A stretch of 64,000 nucleotides of DNA from positions 1 through 64,000 of the forward strand of contig JADCFX010000040.1 in the NCBI GenBank assembly GCA_020249285.1, read 5' to 3'. Position numbers and translations under genes: made by a program. The stretch comes from Roseomonas sp. Lineage in GTDB: Bacteria; Pseudomonadota; Alphaproteobacteria; Acetobacterales; Acetobacteraceae. Positions within the stretch are counted from its first letter, which is position 1; every line of letters begins with the position of its first letter. This document shows positions 1-9,071 of this stretch, in pieces. The notes under the pieces are model-generated. The model was not told the DNA's origin. It ran no database searches and saw only the letters and a list, made by a program, of their open reading frames with translations.

Positions 1-118
1 ACGATCCGTCGAAACAACATGGCGCCGCATCGGTACATTGCTCAATGCATTCCCACCACATGAATGCGCCAACTACCTCAGAAATTCAGGCTATGGTGCA
101 ACGTAATGTCATCAAACT

Positions 119-745
119 CTAAACGGGGCGGGCCGGCACGCCGGCCACCCGCGCACCTGGGGCGACATCCTCCACGAGCGCTGCACCGGCACCAACCACC
201 GCGCCCGCGCCAATCACCACGCCGGGCCTGACCACCGCGCCCGCACCGATCAACGCGCCAGCGCCAATGCGCACGCCACCGGCCAGCACCGCGCCGGGGC
301 CGATATGAGCGGCTTCTTCCACCACGCAATCATGTTCCACAATCGCCCCGGTATTGATGAGGGCGAGCGCGCCAATCTCCGCCTCTGGCCCGATCACGGC
401 GCGGGCGAGGATGGCCGCACCCTCCCCAACCCTTGCACCATAGCCGATCAGGGCAACGGGGTGGGTAAGGCTTGGCAAGGCAAATCCAGCCACACGGAGC
501 CGCGCTGCCGCCGCCAAGCGCTGCGCGTTATCCCCAACCGCCGCATGGGCAAGTGCAATCCCCTGCCCAGCCAACGCGGCAAGCAGGCTTTCATCCCCCA
601 GCACCGGCAGGCCCAATACCTGGCTTGCCTTGGGCGCGGCATCCACAAAGCCCGCGACTTCGTAACCGCCATCCGCCAGCAGCAAATCGGCAATCGCCTT
701 GCCATGCCCACCTGCCCCCAGCAGCAGGATGCGCGGGCGGGTCAT
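119..745 (-). CDS. NeuD/PglD-type sugar O- or N-acyltransferase
   Basis: The 208-residue protein has an N-terminal Rossmann-like half opening with ILLLGAGGHGKAIADLL, typical of NeuD/PglD sugar-binding domains. The C-terminal half (about residues 95-205) is a left-handed beta helix of hexapeptide repeats (IGAGALIGAGAVV and similar). Members acylate nucleotide sugars or sialic acid with acetyl-CoA for surface polysaccharides. The start overlaps the stop of the upstream lipoprotein gene (ATGA), so the two are probably co-translated. No other glycan gene is visible, since the window begins 118 bases past its end. The substrate cannot be told from sequence. Confidence 0.8.
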   Translation of the reverse strand: MTRPRILLLGAGGHGKAIADLLLADGGYEVAGFVDAAPKASQVLGLPVLGDESLLAALAGQGIALAHAAVGDNAQRLAAAARLRVAGFALPSLTHPVALIGYGARVGEGAAILARAVIGPEAEIGALALINTGAIVEHDCVVEEAAHIGPGAVLAGGVRIGAGALIGAGAVVRPGVVIGAGAVVGAGAALVEDVAPGARVAGVPARPV

Positions 746-1713
746 TGCGCTGGCTCGGGCCTGGGAAGCGCCGCCGCGCGGGGCGGTAGGGCAAGGCCAC
801 CAGGCGCGGCATTTGGCTGCTGGGCGCGCTGGCCGCCCCCTTCCCGCGCCGGCATGCCGCCGGCATTTTCGATCACGCGCTGCACGCCGCCCGCCGCCTC
901 GGCCGCTGCGGCGAAGGCGATATCGCCCCAGAAGCGGTCCAAAAGCCCCGCCGGGATTTCATTCATTTGCAAAACGCGGCCCAAATCCTGCCCATCACGG
1001 CGAGAAACGATCCAAAGGATTTCCACCCTTTGCATGCCTCGTCCCACGGCTACGACATTGACGCGCCCATCGGCAGCGAAGCCCGCGCCATCCGCCACAT
1101 CCTGGGCCAGGATGCCGTAATCGCCCAAGGCTTCACGCATGCGCGCCGTCAGGCTTTCATTGCCATCGCCAGGGGCACCCCGCACCGGCAGCAGATAGAC
1201 CCTTGGCGGGCCGGCGGCGGTGAGTGCAGAGGGGGCAGTGGATTTGCGCGCGGCCTCCGCCCTCAGCAGCAAATCCGCCGCGCGGCGAGACGCATCATTG
1301 GCGACATCAGCCAAAAGCGCGGGATTTGGGCGCGACCAATCTCTGGCGGGGATGGCGCTGCCTTCGGCGACGCCTTGCGGGGCGCCATCGGCGTCGAACA
1401 GGGCGTAGCGGGGCACCACACGGTTGCCTTCAAGGCGCATATCCACGGAAAGGCGCCAATCCAGCGGCAGGGGGTCTTCCGCCACCGCCGGGACCTCTCG
1501 CCGCAACAGGGCCTGGGCGATGGCGCGGGCAAAGGCCTCCGATTCGGTGCTGCTCAGCATTGCGGCATCAGGGGTTGGTACGGCCACGCGATAGGGGGGC
1601 GGGACCACCAGGCGGCCAGCCATGCCGCCTGGATTACCTCGGAAGGGTTGGGGCAGGTCGCCGCAGGCCGCGAGCGCCAATAGCGCCAAACCAGCAAGGA
1701 AGCGGCGCTTCAT
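742..1713 (-). CDS. uncharacterised lipoprotein
   Basis: The 323-residue product begins [18 protein letters not shown], a signal peptide with the lipobox LAAC, so it should be lipid-anchored in the envelope. The mature part has no motif I recognise. It looks like two alpha/beta segments (about residues 40-150 and 165-270), followed by a low-complexity tail rich in Pro, Ala, Gly and Gln from about residue 285. It ends inside the start of the NeuD-like gene. Its own ATG overlaps the stop of a candidate 22-residue reading frame upstream. Function unknown. Confidence 0.75.
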   Translation of the reverse strand: MKRRFLAGLALLALAACGDLPQPFRGNPGGMAGRLVVPPPYRVAVPTPDAAMLSSTESEAFARAIAQALLRREVPAVAEDPLPLDWRLSVDMRLEGNRVVPRYALFDADGAPQGVAEGSAIPARDWSRPNPALLADVANDASRRAADLLLRAEAARKSTAPSALTAAGPPRVYLLPVRGAPGDGNESLTARMREALGDYGILAQDVADGAGFAADGRVNVVAVGRGMQRVEILWIVSRRDGQDLGRVLQMNEIPAGLLDRFWGDIAFAAAAEAAGGVQRVIENAGGMPAREGGGQRAQQPNAAPGGLALPPRAAALPRPEPAQ

Positions 1714-1778
1714 AGCATGACGCAGGTGGCAAGCAGCGTCAGGAAGCTGAGGACCAGGAACATCATGAGGTAGGGCAT
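1710..1778 (-). CDS. candidate small membrane peptide (22 aa)
   Basis: A 22-codon frame reads [20 protein letters not shown] then ML, almost entirely hydrophobic and long enough for one membrane span. Its TGA overlaps the ATG of the lipoprotein gene (ATGA), the same coupling used by neighbouring genes. The Shine-Dalgarno sequence is weak (GAAGCGCC just upstream). It could be a real small protein, a leader peptide coupling translation of the lipoprotein, or chance. Homologue conservation would decide. Confidence 0.3.
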   Translation of the reverse strand: MPYLMMFLVLSFLTLLATCVML

Positions 1779-1892
1779 AGGCGCTTCATGCCATGGGCGG
1801 GGCCGCGCGGGAAGATCAGGGCCGATTTCCCCGGGGCGGTTTATGTTCTAATCAGGATGCTGTTTCCCTTTTCGCATTGGCCTACGCTTCCC

Positions 1893-4631
1893 ATGAACGA
1901 TACCCCAGCAGCGGCCGAGAAAGCCGCGCCGCGTTACGATTTCAACCGTGCCGAGCCGCGCTGGCAGCAGGCCTGGCAGGATCGCGCCTGTTTTGTGGTG
2001 CCCGATGTGCCGCCGCAGGGCGCGCAGAAATACTATGTGCTGGAGATGTTCCCCTACCCCAGCGGCAAGATCCATATGGGCCATGTGCGCAATTACACGC
2101 TGGGTGATGTGGTGGCGCGTTATAAGCGAGCGCGCGGGCATTTGGTGATGCACCCGATGGGCTGGGATGCTTTTGGCCTGCCGGCGGAAAACGCAGCGCG
2201 CGAGCGTGGCATCCACCCCGCCAAATGGACCTATGACAATATCGCCAATATGCGCGCGGAATTGCAGCGCATGGGGCTTTCCTTGGATTGGGCGCGGGAA
2301 TTCGCGACCTGCGATGTGGAATATTACGGCAGACAACAGAAATTATTGGTTGATTTCTGGCGCGCCGGCCTGGTGGAGCGCAAGGAAAGCTGGGTGAATT
2401 GGGACCCGGTGGATGGCACGGTGCTCGCCAATGAACAGGTGATTGATGGGCGTGGCTGGCGTTCCGGCGCGCTGGTGGAAAAGAAGCAGCTCAGCCAATG
2501 GTTTTTGAGCATCACGAAATTCGCGCCGGATTTGTTGGAAGCGCTTGGTGGGCTGGATCGCTGGCCGGAACGCGTGAAGCTGATGCAGTCCAATTGGATC
2601 GGGCGGAGTGAAGGGGCGAAGGTTCACTTCAAGCTGACCGAGGCGGTGAGCGCCAGCCGTCCTGATGATCCGAGGGCTTTGCCCGAGGGTCTGAATCAGG
2701 CCGGCGCGCCACAGGCGCATATGGGTCCTGATGATCCGAGGACTTTGCCCGAGGGTCTGAATCAGGCCGGCGCGCCGCAGGCGCATATCAACGAAGTTGA
2801 AGTGTTCACGACACGCCCGGACACGCTGTTTGGCATGTCCTTTCTCGCGGTTGCCGCCGAACATCCGCTGGCGGCGGCCGCCGGGGCGCGTGACCCCAAG
2901 GCGGCGGAGTTCATCGCCGAGTGCCGCCGCATGGGCACGTCGGAAGCCGCGATCGAACAAGCCGAAAAGCGCGGTTTTGATACGGGTTTCCGTGTCAAGC
3001 ATCCTTTCAGTGGGCAGGAATACCCCGTCTGGATCGCGAATTTCGTGCTAATGGAATATGGCACGGGGGCAATTTTCGGCTGCCCGGCGCATGACCAGCG
3101 CGACCTTGATTTCGCGCGCAAATACGGGCTGTCCGTGACCCCAGTGGTGCTGCCGCCGGGCGCGGATGCCGCCAGTTTCTCGGTTGGTGATGTCGCGCAC
3201 ACGGAAGATGGTGTCGCGTATAATTCGGGCTTTCTGGATGGGCTGGGTGTCGCGGCGGCCAAGCGCCGCGTGATTGATGAATTGGAAAAGCTCAGCGCTG
3301 GCCAAGGCATTGTGAATTGGCGCCTGCGCGATTGGGGTGTCTCACGCCAGCGCTATTGGGGCTGCCCCATTCCCTTCATCCATTGCGATGATTGCGGCGT
3401 GGTGCCGGTGCCGGATGATCAGCTTCCGGTGCGCCTGCCGGAAGATGTGGATTTTGCGAAGCCCGGCAATCCTTTGGACAACCACCCAAGCTGGAAGCAT
3501 GTGACCTGCCCGAAATGCAGCAAGCCAGCGCGGCGGGAGACGGATACTTGCGACACTTTCGTGGACTCATCCTGGTATTACGCGCGCTTCTGCTCGCCTC
3601 GCGCGGCAGAACCAGTGATCAAAGGTGCCGTGGATGGTTGGTTGCCGGTTGATCAATATATTGGCGGCATTGAACACGCGATTTTGCATTTGCTCTATTC
3701 GCGCTTCTTCTCCCGCGCCATGAAGGAAGTGGGGCATCTTTCCGTGGATGAACCCTTTGCCGGGCTTTTCACGCAGGGCATGGTCCAGCATGAAAGCTAC
3801 AAGGGCGCTGATGGCCGCTGGCTTTATCCGGAAGAAGTTGACTTCGCCGTCAGCGCCGATGGCACGCGCAGCGCAACCGTGCAGGGCGGCAGCGAAGCGG
3901 TGACGATTGGCCGGGTTGAGGCCATGTCCAAATCCAAGCGCAATACGGTGGACCCGGGTGCGATCATCGCGAAATACGGTGCGGATACCGCGCGTTGGTT
4001 CATCCTTTCCGACAATCCGCCAGAGCGCGATATGGAATGGACGGAATCCGGCGTGGCCGGCGCTTATCGCTTCACGCAGCGCGTGTTTCGCATTGTGGAA
4101 GCCGCACTCCCTGCCCTGCCGCCGGCAGGCACGGCGCCCGAGGATACCGGCAAGGCTTTGCGGCGCGCGACGCATCGCGCCATTGCGACGGTAACCGAAG
4201 CGCTTGAGACCTTTGCCTTCAATGTCGCGGTCGCGCGACTTTATGAATTCGCCAATGCCATTGAAGCGGCAAAGGACGCACCAGGTAGCGCGCGGCGCGA
4301 AGCGCTTGAGATGCTGGCACGACTTTCTGCGCCGATGATGCCGCATCTGGCGGAAGAAGTTTGGTCCTTGCTGCGGCCCAGTGATGGGGCGCTGGTTGCG
4401 GAACTGCCTTGGCCGGAGCCCGATGCTGCCCTGCTGGTCGCGGAAAGCATCACGCTTGCTGTGCAGGTTTTAGGCAAGCTCCGCGCCACCATCGAAGTGC
4501 CGGTGGGGGCAAGTGAGGAAGCAATCTTCGCCACCGCCGAGGCGGAGGAAAACGTCAAGCGCGCGATTGGCGACAAGCCGATCAGAAAACGCATCCATGT
4601 ACCCGGAAGGGTGGTCAATTTTGTCATCTAG
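1893..4631 (+). CDS. leuS: leucyl-tRNA synthetase
   Basis: Class I synthetase charging tRNA-Leu in the cytoplasm. The HIGH-type motif is KIHMGH (about residues 59-64), the editing-domain threonine-rich motif is TTRPDT (about 306), and the KMSKS loop is AMSKSK (about 677-682). The ATG at 1893 ([10 protein letters not shown]) was chosen because family similarity begins there; a longer frame from 1788 adds an unrelated leader. The protein is 912 residues against about 860-870 for typical bacterial LeuRS. The excess is explained by a 44-residue in-frame tandem insert at about residues 256-299, early in the CP1 editing domain. The downstream order lptE-holA is usual in alphaproteobacteria. The 114 bases upstream separate it from the divergent lipoprotein operon. 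Confidence 0.96.
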   Translation: MNDTPAAAEKAAPRYDFNRAEPRWQQAWQDRACFVVPDVPPQGAQKYYVLEMFPYPSGKIHMGHVRNYTLGDVVARYKRARGHLVMHPMGWDAFGLPAENAARERGIHPAKWTYDNIANMRAELQRMGLSLDWAREFATCDVEYYGRQQKLLVDFWRAGLVERKESWVNWDPVDGTVLANEQVIDGRGWRSGALVEKKQLSQWFLSITKFAPDLLEALGGLDRWPERVKLMQSNWIGRSEGAKVHFKLTEAVSASRPDDPRALPEGLNQAGAPQAHMGPDDPRTLPEGLNQAGAPQAHINEVEVFTTRPDTLFGMSFLAVAAEHPLAAAAGARDPKAAEFIAECRRMGTSEAAIEQAEKRGFDTGFRVKHPFSGQEYPVWIANFVLMEYGTGAIFGCPAHDQRDLDFARKYGLSVTPVVLPPGADAASFSVGDVAHTEDGVAYNSGFLDGLGVAAAKRRVIDELEKLSAGQGIVNWRLRDWGVSRQRYWGCPIPFIHCDDCGVVPVPDDQLPVRLPEDVDFAKPGNPLDNHPSWKHVTCPKCSKPARRETDTCDTFVDSSWYYARFCSPRAAEPVIKGAVDGWLPVDQYIGGIEHAILHLLYSRFFSRAMKEVGHLSVDEPFAGLFTQGMVQHESYKGADGRWLYPEEVDFAVSADGTRSATVQGGSEAVTIGRVEAMSKSKRNTVDPGAIIAKYGADTARWFILSDNPPERDMEWTESGVAGAYRFTQRVFRIVEAALPALPPAGTAPEDTGKALRRATHRAIATVTEALETFAFNVAVARLYEFANAIEAAKDAPGSARREALEMLARLSAPMMPHLAEEVWSLLRPSDGALVAELPWPEPDAALLVAESITLAVQVLGKLRATIEVPVGASEEAIFATAEAEENVKRAIGDKPIRKRIHVPGRVVNFVI
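2659..2788 (+). repeat. tandem 66-bp REP-like palindromic repeat inside leuS
   Basis: Two copies, 2659-2722 and 2725-2788, repeat with a 66-bp period and differ at only two bases by eye. Each contains an imperfect palindrome: outer CCTGAT...ATCAGG arms and an inner GGGC-TTT-GCCC stem. The insert is in frame (66 = 3 x 22) and encodes [20 protein letters not shown] twice. It lies between the two beta strands that begin the LeuRS editing domain. No third copy was found in the window. Calling it a mobile REP-like element is inference. Confidence 0.75.
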
Positions 4632-5157
4632 ACGTGCCCTGATCGCGCTTGGCCTGCCACTATTGGCGGCAGGCTGTGGCTTTCGGCCGATGCATGGCCG
4701 CAGCGGTATGCGCGAAGATGCTCAGGTCTCAGACGCGCTCGCGGCTGTGAAGGTTGGCCTGATCACCGGACGCCAAGGGCAATTGATGCGTCGGCGGTTG
4801 GAAGAAGGCTTGGCTCCCGTAGGGCGCGGCACTTTCACCGCAAAATATGATCTGCGCGTCGGGCTTAGTTACGTTGCGGAGGTGCAAGGTTTTCGCCGCG
4901 ATGGTGCCCAGAGCCGCTTGCGCTTCAACGCAACCGCGAATTGGTTCCTGTTTTATGTTGGCGCACCGCCGCGTGAAATCACCCGGGGCACCGAACGCGC
5001 CTTTGACGCCTATGACATCCCGGAAAACCAGTTCTTCGCCGCCGATGTGGCGCGGGAGACGATGGAGCGCCAATTGATCGAGCAGTTGGCGCAACACATC
5101 CTGGAAAGGCTTGCCATGCATTTCCGAGGTGCGGCGCAAGGCGCGGCGCCGGCCTGA
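4621..5157 (+). CDS. lptE: LPS-assembly lipoprotein LptE
   Basis: A 178-residue lipoprotein: [20 protein letters not shown] carries a signal peptide and the lipobox LAAGC, followed by GFRPMHG, the usual start of mature alphaproteobacterial LptE. LptE plugs the LptD barrel that places lipopolysaccharide in the outer membrane. The TTG at 4621 is preferred because GGAAGGGTGG lies about ten bases upstream; the alternative is ATG at 4597 in the same frame, which adds eight residues. Either start lies inside the end of leuS, so translation is coupled. The gene is followed two bases later by holA, a conserved order. Confidence 0.85.
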   Translation: MSSRRALIALGLPLLAAGCGFRPMHGRSGMREDAQVSDALAAVKVGLITGRQGQLMRRRLEEGLAPVGRGTFTAKYDLRVGLSYVAEVQGFRRDGAQSRLRFNATANWFLFYVGAPPREITRGTERAFDAYDIPENQFFAADVARETMERQLIEQLAQHILERLAMHFRGAAQGAAPA

Positions 5158-5159
5158 CC

Positions 5160-6185
5160 ATGGCCAAGATTGATGCGCGGCGCATTGCTGGTTTTCTGGC
5201 CGATCCGCCGGCAACGGCGCGGCTTGTGCTGATTTATGGCGATGATCTGGGGCTGGTGCGCGAAAGGGCGGACCAGTTGATGCGTGCCGTGGTGGGCGAT
5301 GATCCCTTTGGCCTCGTGGATGTGCCGCGCGAAGCTGCCAGCCGCGATGCCGGGCTGCTGGCGGGTGAAGCCGCGCAATCTGCTTTGACTGGCGGGCGGC
5401 GTTTGGTGCGGGTGCGCGATGCCACGGATGGATTGGCGAATGCCGCCAAGGCTGCGCTGGCCGGCCCTGGCCCCGGGCTGGTGCTGCTGGAAGCGGGTGC
5501 GCTTGCCGGCAATAAGGGTCTTCGCCCCGCACTTGAACGCGCCAATGATGCAGCCGCGGTGATTGCCTGCTACCCCGAAACCGGCGCGGAGCTGGAAGCG
5601 AGCCTTGGGCGCATGCTGAAGGAACGCGGCGTTGCGGCTGATGGCGCAGCGCTTTCTTGGATGGCGGCAAGGCTCGGTGAAAACCGCCTGCAAATCCGCC
5701 AGGAAGTGGAGAAACTCGCGCTTTACGTTGGCCCCACCAAGCGCGTGACGGAAGAAGATGCCATCGCCTGCATCGCTGAAGGTTCAACGCTTGATCTAGA
5801 CCAGGCGCTGCTTGCGGCGACCGCAGGCGATGCGGCGCTCGCGGATCGCGCCTTGGATCAAGCCTTTGCCGAAGGTGCGGCAGCGGTGCAGGTAGTGCGC
5901 GCGGCGCTTCGCCATGTGCAGCGCCTGCATCTGGCCGCGCTTTCCGTGGCGAAGGGCTCATCTCCCGGAGATGCTTTGTCTTCCCTGCGGCCACCGGTGT
6001 TTTTCAAGGCGCGTCCGGCTTACGAAAGGGCGCTCAGGCTCTGGCCCGCTCCGGCGCTGGCCGCAGCCGGTGATGCGCTGCTGGAGGCGGAACGCCACAC
6101 CAAAACAACCGGCATGCCGGATGTGGCAATTGCCCGCGCCGCAGTGATGGCGTTGGCGCGGGAAGCGGTGATGCGGCGGCGGTAA
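5160..6185 (+). CDS. holA: DNA polymerase III subunit delta
   Basis: The 341-residue protein fits HolA, the clamp-loader subunit that opens the beta sliding clamp. It has the N-terminal RLVLIYGDDLGLVRERA segment, the middle region with ENRLQIRQEVEKLALY, and the helical C-terminal domain with HVQRLH. It starts two bases after the lptE stop and completes the leuS-lptE-holA operon. It ends eight bases from the convergent cupin gene, and no clear terminator was seen between them. Confidence 0.92.
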   Translation: MAKIDARRIAGFLADPPATARLVLIYGDDLGLVRERADQLMRAVVGDDPFGLVDVPREAASRDAGLLAGEAAQSALTGGRRLVRVRDATDGLANAAKAALAGPGPGLVLLEAGALAGNKGLRPALERANDAAAVIACYPETGAELEASLGRMLKERGVAADGAALSWMAARLGENRLQIRQEVEKLALYVGPTKRVTEEDAIACIAEGSTLDLDQALLAATAGDAALADRALDQAFAEGAAAVQVVRAALRHVQRLHLAALSVAKGSSPGDALSSLRPPVFFKARPAYERALRLWPAPALAAAGDALLEAERHTKTTGMPDVAIARAAVMALAREAVMRRR

Positions 6186-6193
6186 GCCGGGCA

Positions 6194-6628
6194 CTAAGCT
6201 CTGATAAAATCAGCAACCTTCGCATTTTGCCGCAGCGCCGCCAGATCCTCCGCGCTCGGCAATTGCGGCCTGTCGCGTTCGGTCGCCACCACGCATAGAA
6301 AGCCAAGCGGCGCATCTTCCGCCGCGCGGAATTGGTGCCATTGCATGGGGCGGATTTCCACCAGATCATGCTCGGCGATATCCGTGATGAAATCGCCAAC
6401 AAGGCAGGCACCGCGGCCACGCAGAATCATGACGAAATGGATGTGCTGATGGCGTTCCAGCGTAGAATGGCCACCGGGCGCCACTTCAAAATAGCGCCAT
6501 TGCGCGGGCAGGGATTCCTCACCTTCAAACAGGGTCTGGCGCGTCACGTCCTTGTAGGGGCCGCCTTCCTTATAGGCCAGTAGAGGAACGTTTTTCCAAG
6601 CAAATGAATTGAAGCGACGCACGGTCAT
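6194..6628 (-). CDS. cupin-domain protein, last gene of the RuBisCO-like cluster
   Basis: The 144-residue single-domain cupin has metal-site residues in the first motif, GGHSTLERHQHIHFVMILRG (His residues plus a possible Glu). The second motif is around DLVEIRPMQWHQF. Such small cupins are isomerases, dioxygenases, decarboxylases or sensors, so a precise activity cannot be assigned. Its ATG overlaps the stop of the RuBisCO-like gene (ATGA). This argues for a shared pathway, perhaps acting on the product of that enzyme. Confidence 0.8.
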   Translation of the reverse strand: MTVRRFNSFAWKNVPLLAYKEGGPYKDVTRQTLFEGEESLPAQWRYFEVAPGGHSTLERHQHIHFVMILRGRGACLVGDFITDIAEHDLVEIRPMQWHQFRAAEDAPLGFLCVVATERDRPQLPSAEDLAALRQNAKVADFIRA

Positions 6629-7770
6629 TCCGCGGCCTTTTTCACAGCAACAGCCTGTTCAATCGCGCCCATGAAGGCGCGTGCCCCTACTTCCGGATCG
6701 GGCGAATGTCGCAACAGCGCGCCGCCAATCAGGAACACGGCGTCATGCCCAAAGGCAGCCACCATGCTGTCTATGCGTTCAATCGTCATGCCGCCCGCCG
6801 GGGAAGGGAAACCGGGATTCACATCGCCCAAGGGTTCCTGCATGGCAATGGCCAAATCCCGGCATTCCTTGGGCGTGAAGGTAAAGCGCCCGCCCGCGTT
6901 GGGAAAAACCGAGATATCCGCGCCAAAAACACGAAACAGCCGCCCGAGCAGCATGGCCGGCGTCATGCCATGTTCAGGGTCATGGAAATGCGTGCCGGAG
7001 AAGCTTGGATGCGCCATCACCGCAAGCCCGTATTTGCGCGCCAAATGAAAACCCGTGTCCGGCCCGATTAGGAAGGGCGCGATCAGCGCCCCGGCGCAGC
7101 CCTCAGCGGCGGCGAATTCCATTTGTGCTTCGATCTGGTCAAACCGCCCGGAGACCATCGGAAAATAGAGCGTCTGCCGACCAGTCTTGGCATTGGCTGT
7201 GCTGATTGCTTCCTGCAGACGCGCCACCCTTTCCTTGAAGGGGTGGAAGGGCTGGTCCATCAGCCCGTGATCATCCTTGATCACATCAAGCCCACCCAGC
7301 GCATAGCCGCCAGCAAGGCGGGCCAATTCCTGCACGGAAAGCCCGAGTGGTTTGATCGTGGTCGCGGCAAGCGGGCGGCCATAGACGCCAAGCGCCGCGC
7401 GCAGCCCGGCAATCCCAAAACGCGGCCCGCCAAAGGCGCGCAGCTGATCCGGTGTCAGGCGGATATCAATGATCTTGATGCCACGCCTGATCGAGATATT
7501 GCCGAAGACGACATTCAGCAGATTGGGAATGGAATGATTGACGATATCGGCGCGGTAGCTGATTTCCACATCGAAAGCGTGCGATGGCGGCGCGCAGGGC
7601 GTGATGGCTTCCACCTGGCCGACAATGCCCGCATCCCAGATCGCGGGCGGGACGCAATCGCCCGGGATTTCGACCGTTTGCTCCAGGCAGATATCCTTGG
7701 CATGCGCTTCAATCGGCCGGGAATCATCCGGGGTGATGCGATAGAGAATATGAAACCGCGGTGCGCCCAT
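6625..7770 (-). CDS. RuBisCO-like protein (form IV), not a CO2-fixing enzyme
   Basis: The 381-residue protein has the RuBisCO large-chain fold: an N-terminal domain, TTIKPLGLS, then GGLDVIKDDHG (about residues 158-168) carrying the Lys that is carbamylated in true RuBisCO. The third metal ligand, normally Glu in KDDE, is His here. The loop-6 Lys (GKLEGE in RuBisCO) is absent: the matching segment reads NAGGRFTFT. Bona fide CO2 fixation is therefore excluded. Related proteins act as enolases, isomerases or decarboxylases on sugar phosphates (MtnW, and the OiaC/OiaX enzymes of apiose catabolism). The ATG at 7770 is preferred over the TTG just before it. It lies between a peroxiredoxin and a cupin in a five-gene cluster that starts with a Bug receptor. 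Confidence 0.88.
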   Translation of the reverse strand: MGAPRFHILYRITPDDSRPIEAHAKDICLEQTVEIPGDCVPPAIWDAGIVGQVEAITPCAPPSHAFDVEISYRADIVNHSIPNLLNVVFGNISIRRGIKIIDIRLTPDQLRAFGGPRFGIAGLRAALGVYGRPLAATTIKPLGLSVQELARLAGGYALGGLDVIKDDHGLMDQPFHPFKERVARLQEAISTANAKTGRQTLYFPMVSGRFDQIEAQMEFAAAEGCAGALIAPFLIGPDTGFHLARKYGLAVMAHPSFSGTHFHDPEHGMTPAMLLGRLFRVFGADISVFPNAGGRFTFTPKECRDLAIAMQEPLGDVNPGFPSPAGGMTIERIDSMVAAFGHDAVFLIGGALLRHSPDPEVGARAFMGAIEQAVAVKKAAE

Positions 7771-7898
7771 CAAAACCTAAAGCCCCCCCAACCCATGCCA
7801 CAGGCCAACCAAACCGCATTTGGCTGGCCCCGCCCCCTTTATGACAATTCTATTATCCCGAAGTTGGGCCTTGGCGATAGGCGGGCGTGGGCCGGGGT

Positions 7899-8543
7899 TC
7901 ACCCCTTCTTGGCGGGTGAGGTTTCAACCCAGCGCAAATAGGGCCGATCAGCCTTCCAACCCTGCGGGAAAAGCTTGGCCGCTTCGGCATCCGGGATGGA
8001 AGGCGGGATGATCGCCCGCCCACCCGGGCGCCAATTCACTGGCGTCGCCAGCTTGGCGCCATCGGTCAATTGCAGGCTGTCAATCACGCGCAGAATCTCA
8101 TCGAAATTGCGCCCCGCACTCGGCGGATAGGTCATGGTGAGCCGCACCTTATGCGCGGGATCAATCACATAAACCGTCCGCACGGTGATGCTTGGGTCGG
8201 TATCCGGATGCACCATGCCATAAAGGTTCGAAACCTTCCGATCAGGGTCGGCGATCATTGGAAAATTCACCGCATGGCCCTGGGTTTCCTTGATGTCAGC
8301 CTCCCACCCCGCATGGTTGGTCAGCGGGTCAACCGAAAGGCCAATCACCTTCACGCCGCGCTTGTCGAATTCAGGCTTCAGCCGCGCGGCTTCGCCCAAT
8401 TCCGTGGTGCAGACAGGCGTGAAATCCTTGGGGTGGCTGAACAGCACCACCCAGGAAGCGCCTTTCCAATCATGAAACCGGATTGGGCCGGTGGTGGTTT
8501 CCGCCGAGAAATCCGGGGCGATTTGGCCGAGTTGCAAGGTCAT
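7899..8543 (-). CDS. 1-Cys peroxiredoxin (Prx6/AhpC-TSA family)
   Basis: The 214-residue thiol peroxidase has the catalytic motif KDFTPVCTTE with the peroxidatic Cys at about residue 45. Its long C-terminal domain (YPPSAGRNFDEILRVIDSLQ) is typical of the 1-Cys Prx6 group, which reduces hydrogen and organic peroxides without an internal resolving Cys. The ATG at 8543 follows AAGGA at good spacing; a longer upstream frame adds a non-homologous leader. The gene lies 128 bases before the RuBisCO-like gene on the same strand and 46 bases after a cupin. A GC-poor patch around 7842-7858 in the downstream gap might carry an internal promoter, but no clear -35/-10 pair was found. Confidence 0.92.
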   Translation of the reverse strand: MTLQLGQIAPDFSAETTTGPIRFHDWKGASWVVLFSHPKDFTPVCTTELGEAARLKPEFDKRGVKVIGLSVDPLTNHAGWEADIKETQGHAVNFPMIADPDRKVSNLYGMVHPDTDPSITVRTVYVIDPAHKVRLTMTYPPSAGRNFDEILRVIDSLQLTDGAKLATPVNWRPGGRAIIPPSIPDAEAAKLFPQGWKADRPYLRWVETSPAKKG

Positions 8544-8589
8544 TTCACTAGTCCTTAAGCGTGGAAGTGCAGAAAACGCGCGCTGATGA

Positions 8590-9045
8590 TCAGCGCGTAT
8601 GCACCCATTCAGGCTCATCAACCGCCACCAGGTCAGGCAGGTTCACCACCACTTCCTCGGTGCCGGAACGTACCAGCGCGCAATGCAGCACCTCGGTCGC
8701 TGAGGCATTGATTTCCTGATGCGGCACGTAAGGCGGCACCAGGAAGAAATCGCCCGCGCGCGCTTCGGTGATGAACTCCAGCCGATCGCCCCACCGCATA
8801 TGGGCAGTGCCGCTGATGATGTAAATGACGCTTTCCAAAGCACCGTGATGATGCGCGCCGGTGCGGGAATTAGGCTCGATCCGATTGGTGCCGGCCCAAA
8901 GTGCCACCGAACCGCTGCGCGCGCCGCTGATGGCGACTTCGCGGTTCATGCCAAGGGTTTCGGGCGTGTCGGCGCTTTTGGCATTGGCGCGCACATGCTT
9001 GATGCCGCGGGTGCGCCAATCAATCGGGGTCAGGGAATCGGGCAT
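8590..9045 (-). CDS. cupin-domain protein (RmlC-like)
   Basis: This is a 151-residue cupin with the first metal motif TGAHHHGALESVIYIISG (HHH plus Glu) and the second motif DFFLVPPYVPHQEIN (terminal His). All four usual metal ligands are therefore present. Start at 9045 (MPDSLTPIDW) was chosen because AAAGGAAAAG precedes it. It lies 26 bases after the Bug receptor and 46 bases before the peroxiredoxin. It resembles cupins near tricarboxylate-type receptors that handle small organic acids, but the substrate is unknown. Confidence 0.85.
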   Translation of the reverse strand: MPDSLTPIDWRTRGIKHVRANAKSADTPETLGMNREVAISGARSGSVALWAGTNRIEPNSRTGAHHHGALESVIYIISGTAHMRWGDRLEFITEARAGDFFLVPPYVPHQEINASATEVLHCALVRSGTEEVVVNLPDLVAVDEPEWVHTR

Positions 9046-9071
9046 TTGTCTTTTCCTTTGTGGAGGGGTGT

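Noticed and set aside
1788..1892. An N-terminal extension of leuS from the first in-frame ATG
   Set aside because: The 35 extra residues have no LeuRS similarity and no good ribosome-binding site, while family homology starts just after 1893.
4729..5994. A 421-codon minus-strand frame opposite lptE and holA
   Set aside because: The translation is Arg/Pro/His-rich low complexity and spans two well-supported plus-strand genes.
6625..7770. Reading the RuBisCO-like gene as a carbon-fixing RuBisCO
   Set aside because: The loop-6 Lys and the third acidic metal ligand are missing, and no phosphoribulokinase or small subunit is nearby.
8225..8245. GGTTCGAAACC resembling a tRNA T-arm
   Set aside because: It lies within the peroxiredoxin coding region and no cloverleaf could be built around it.
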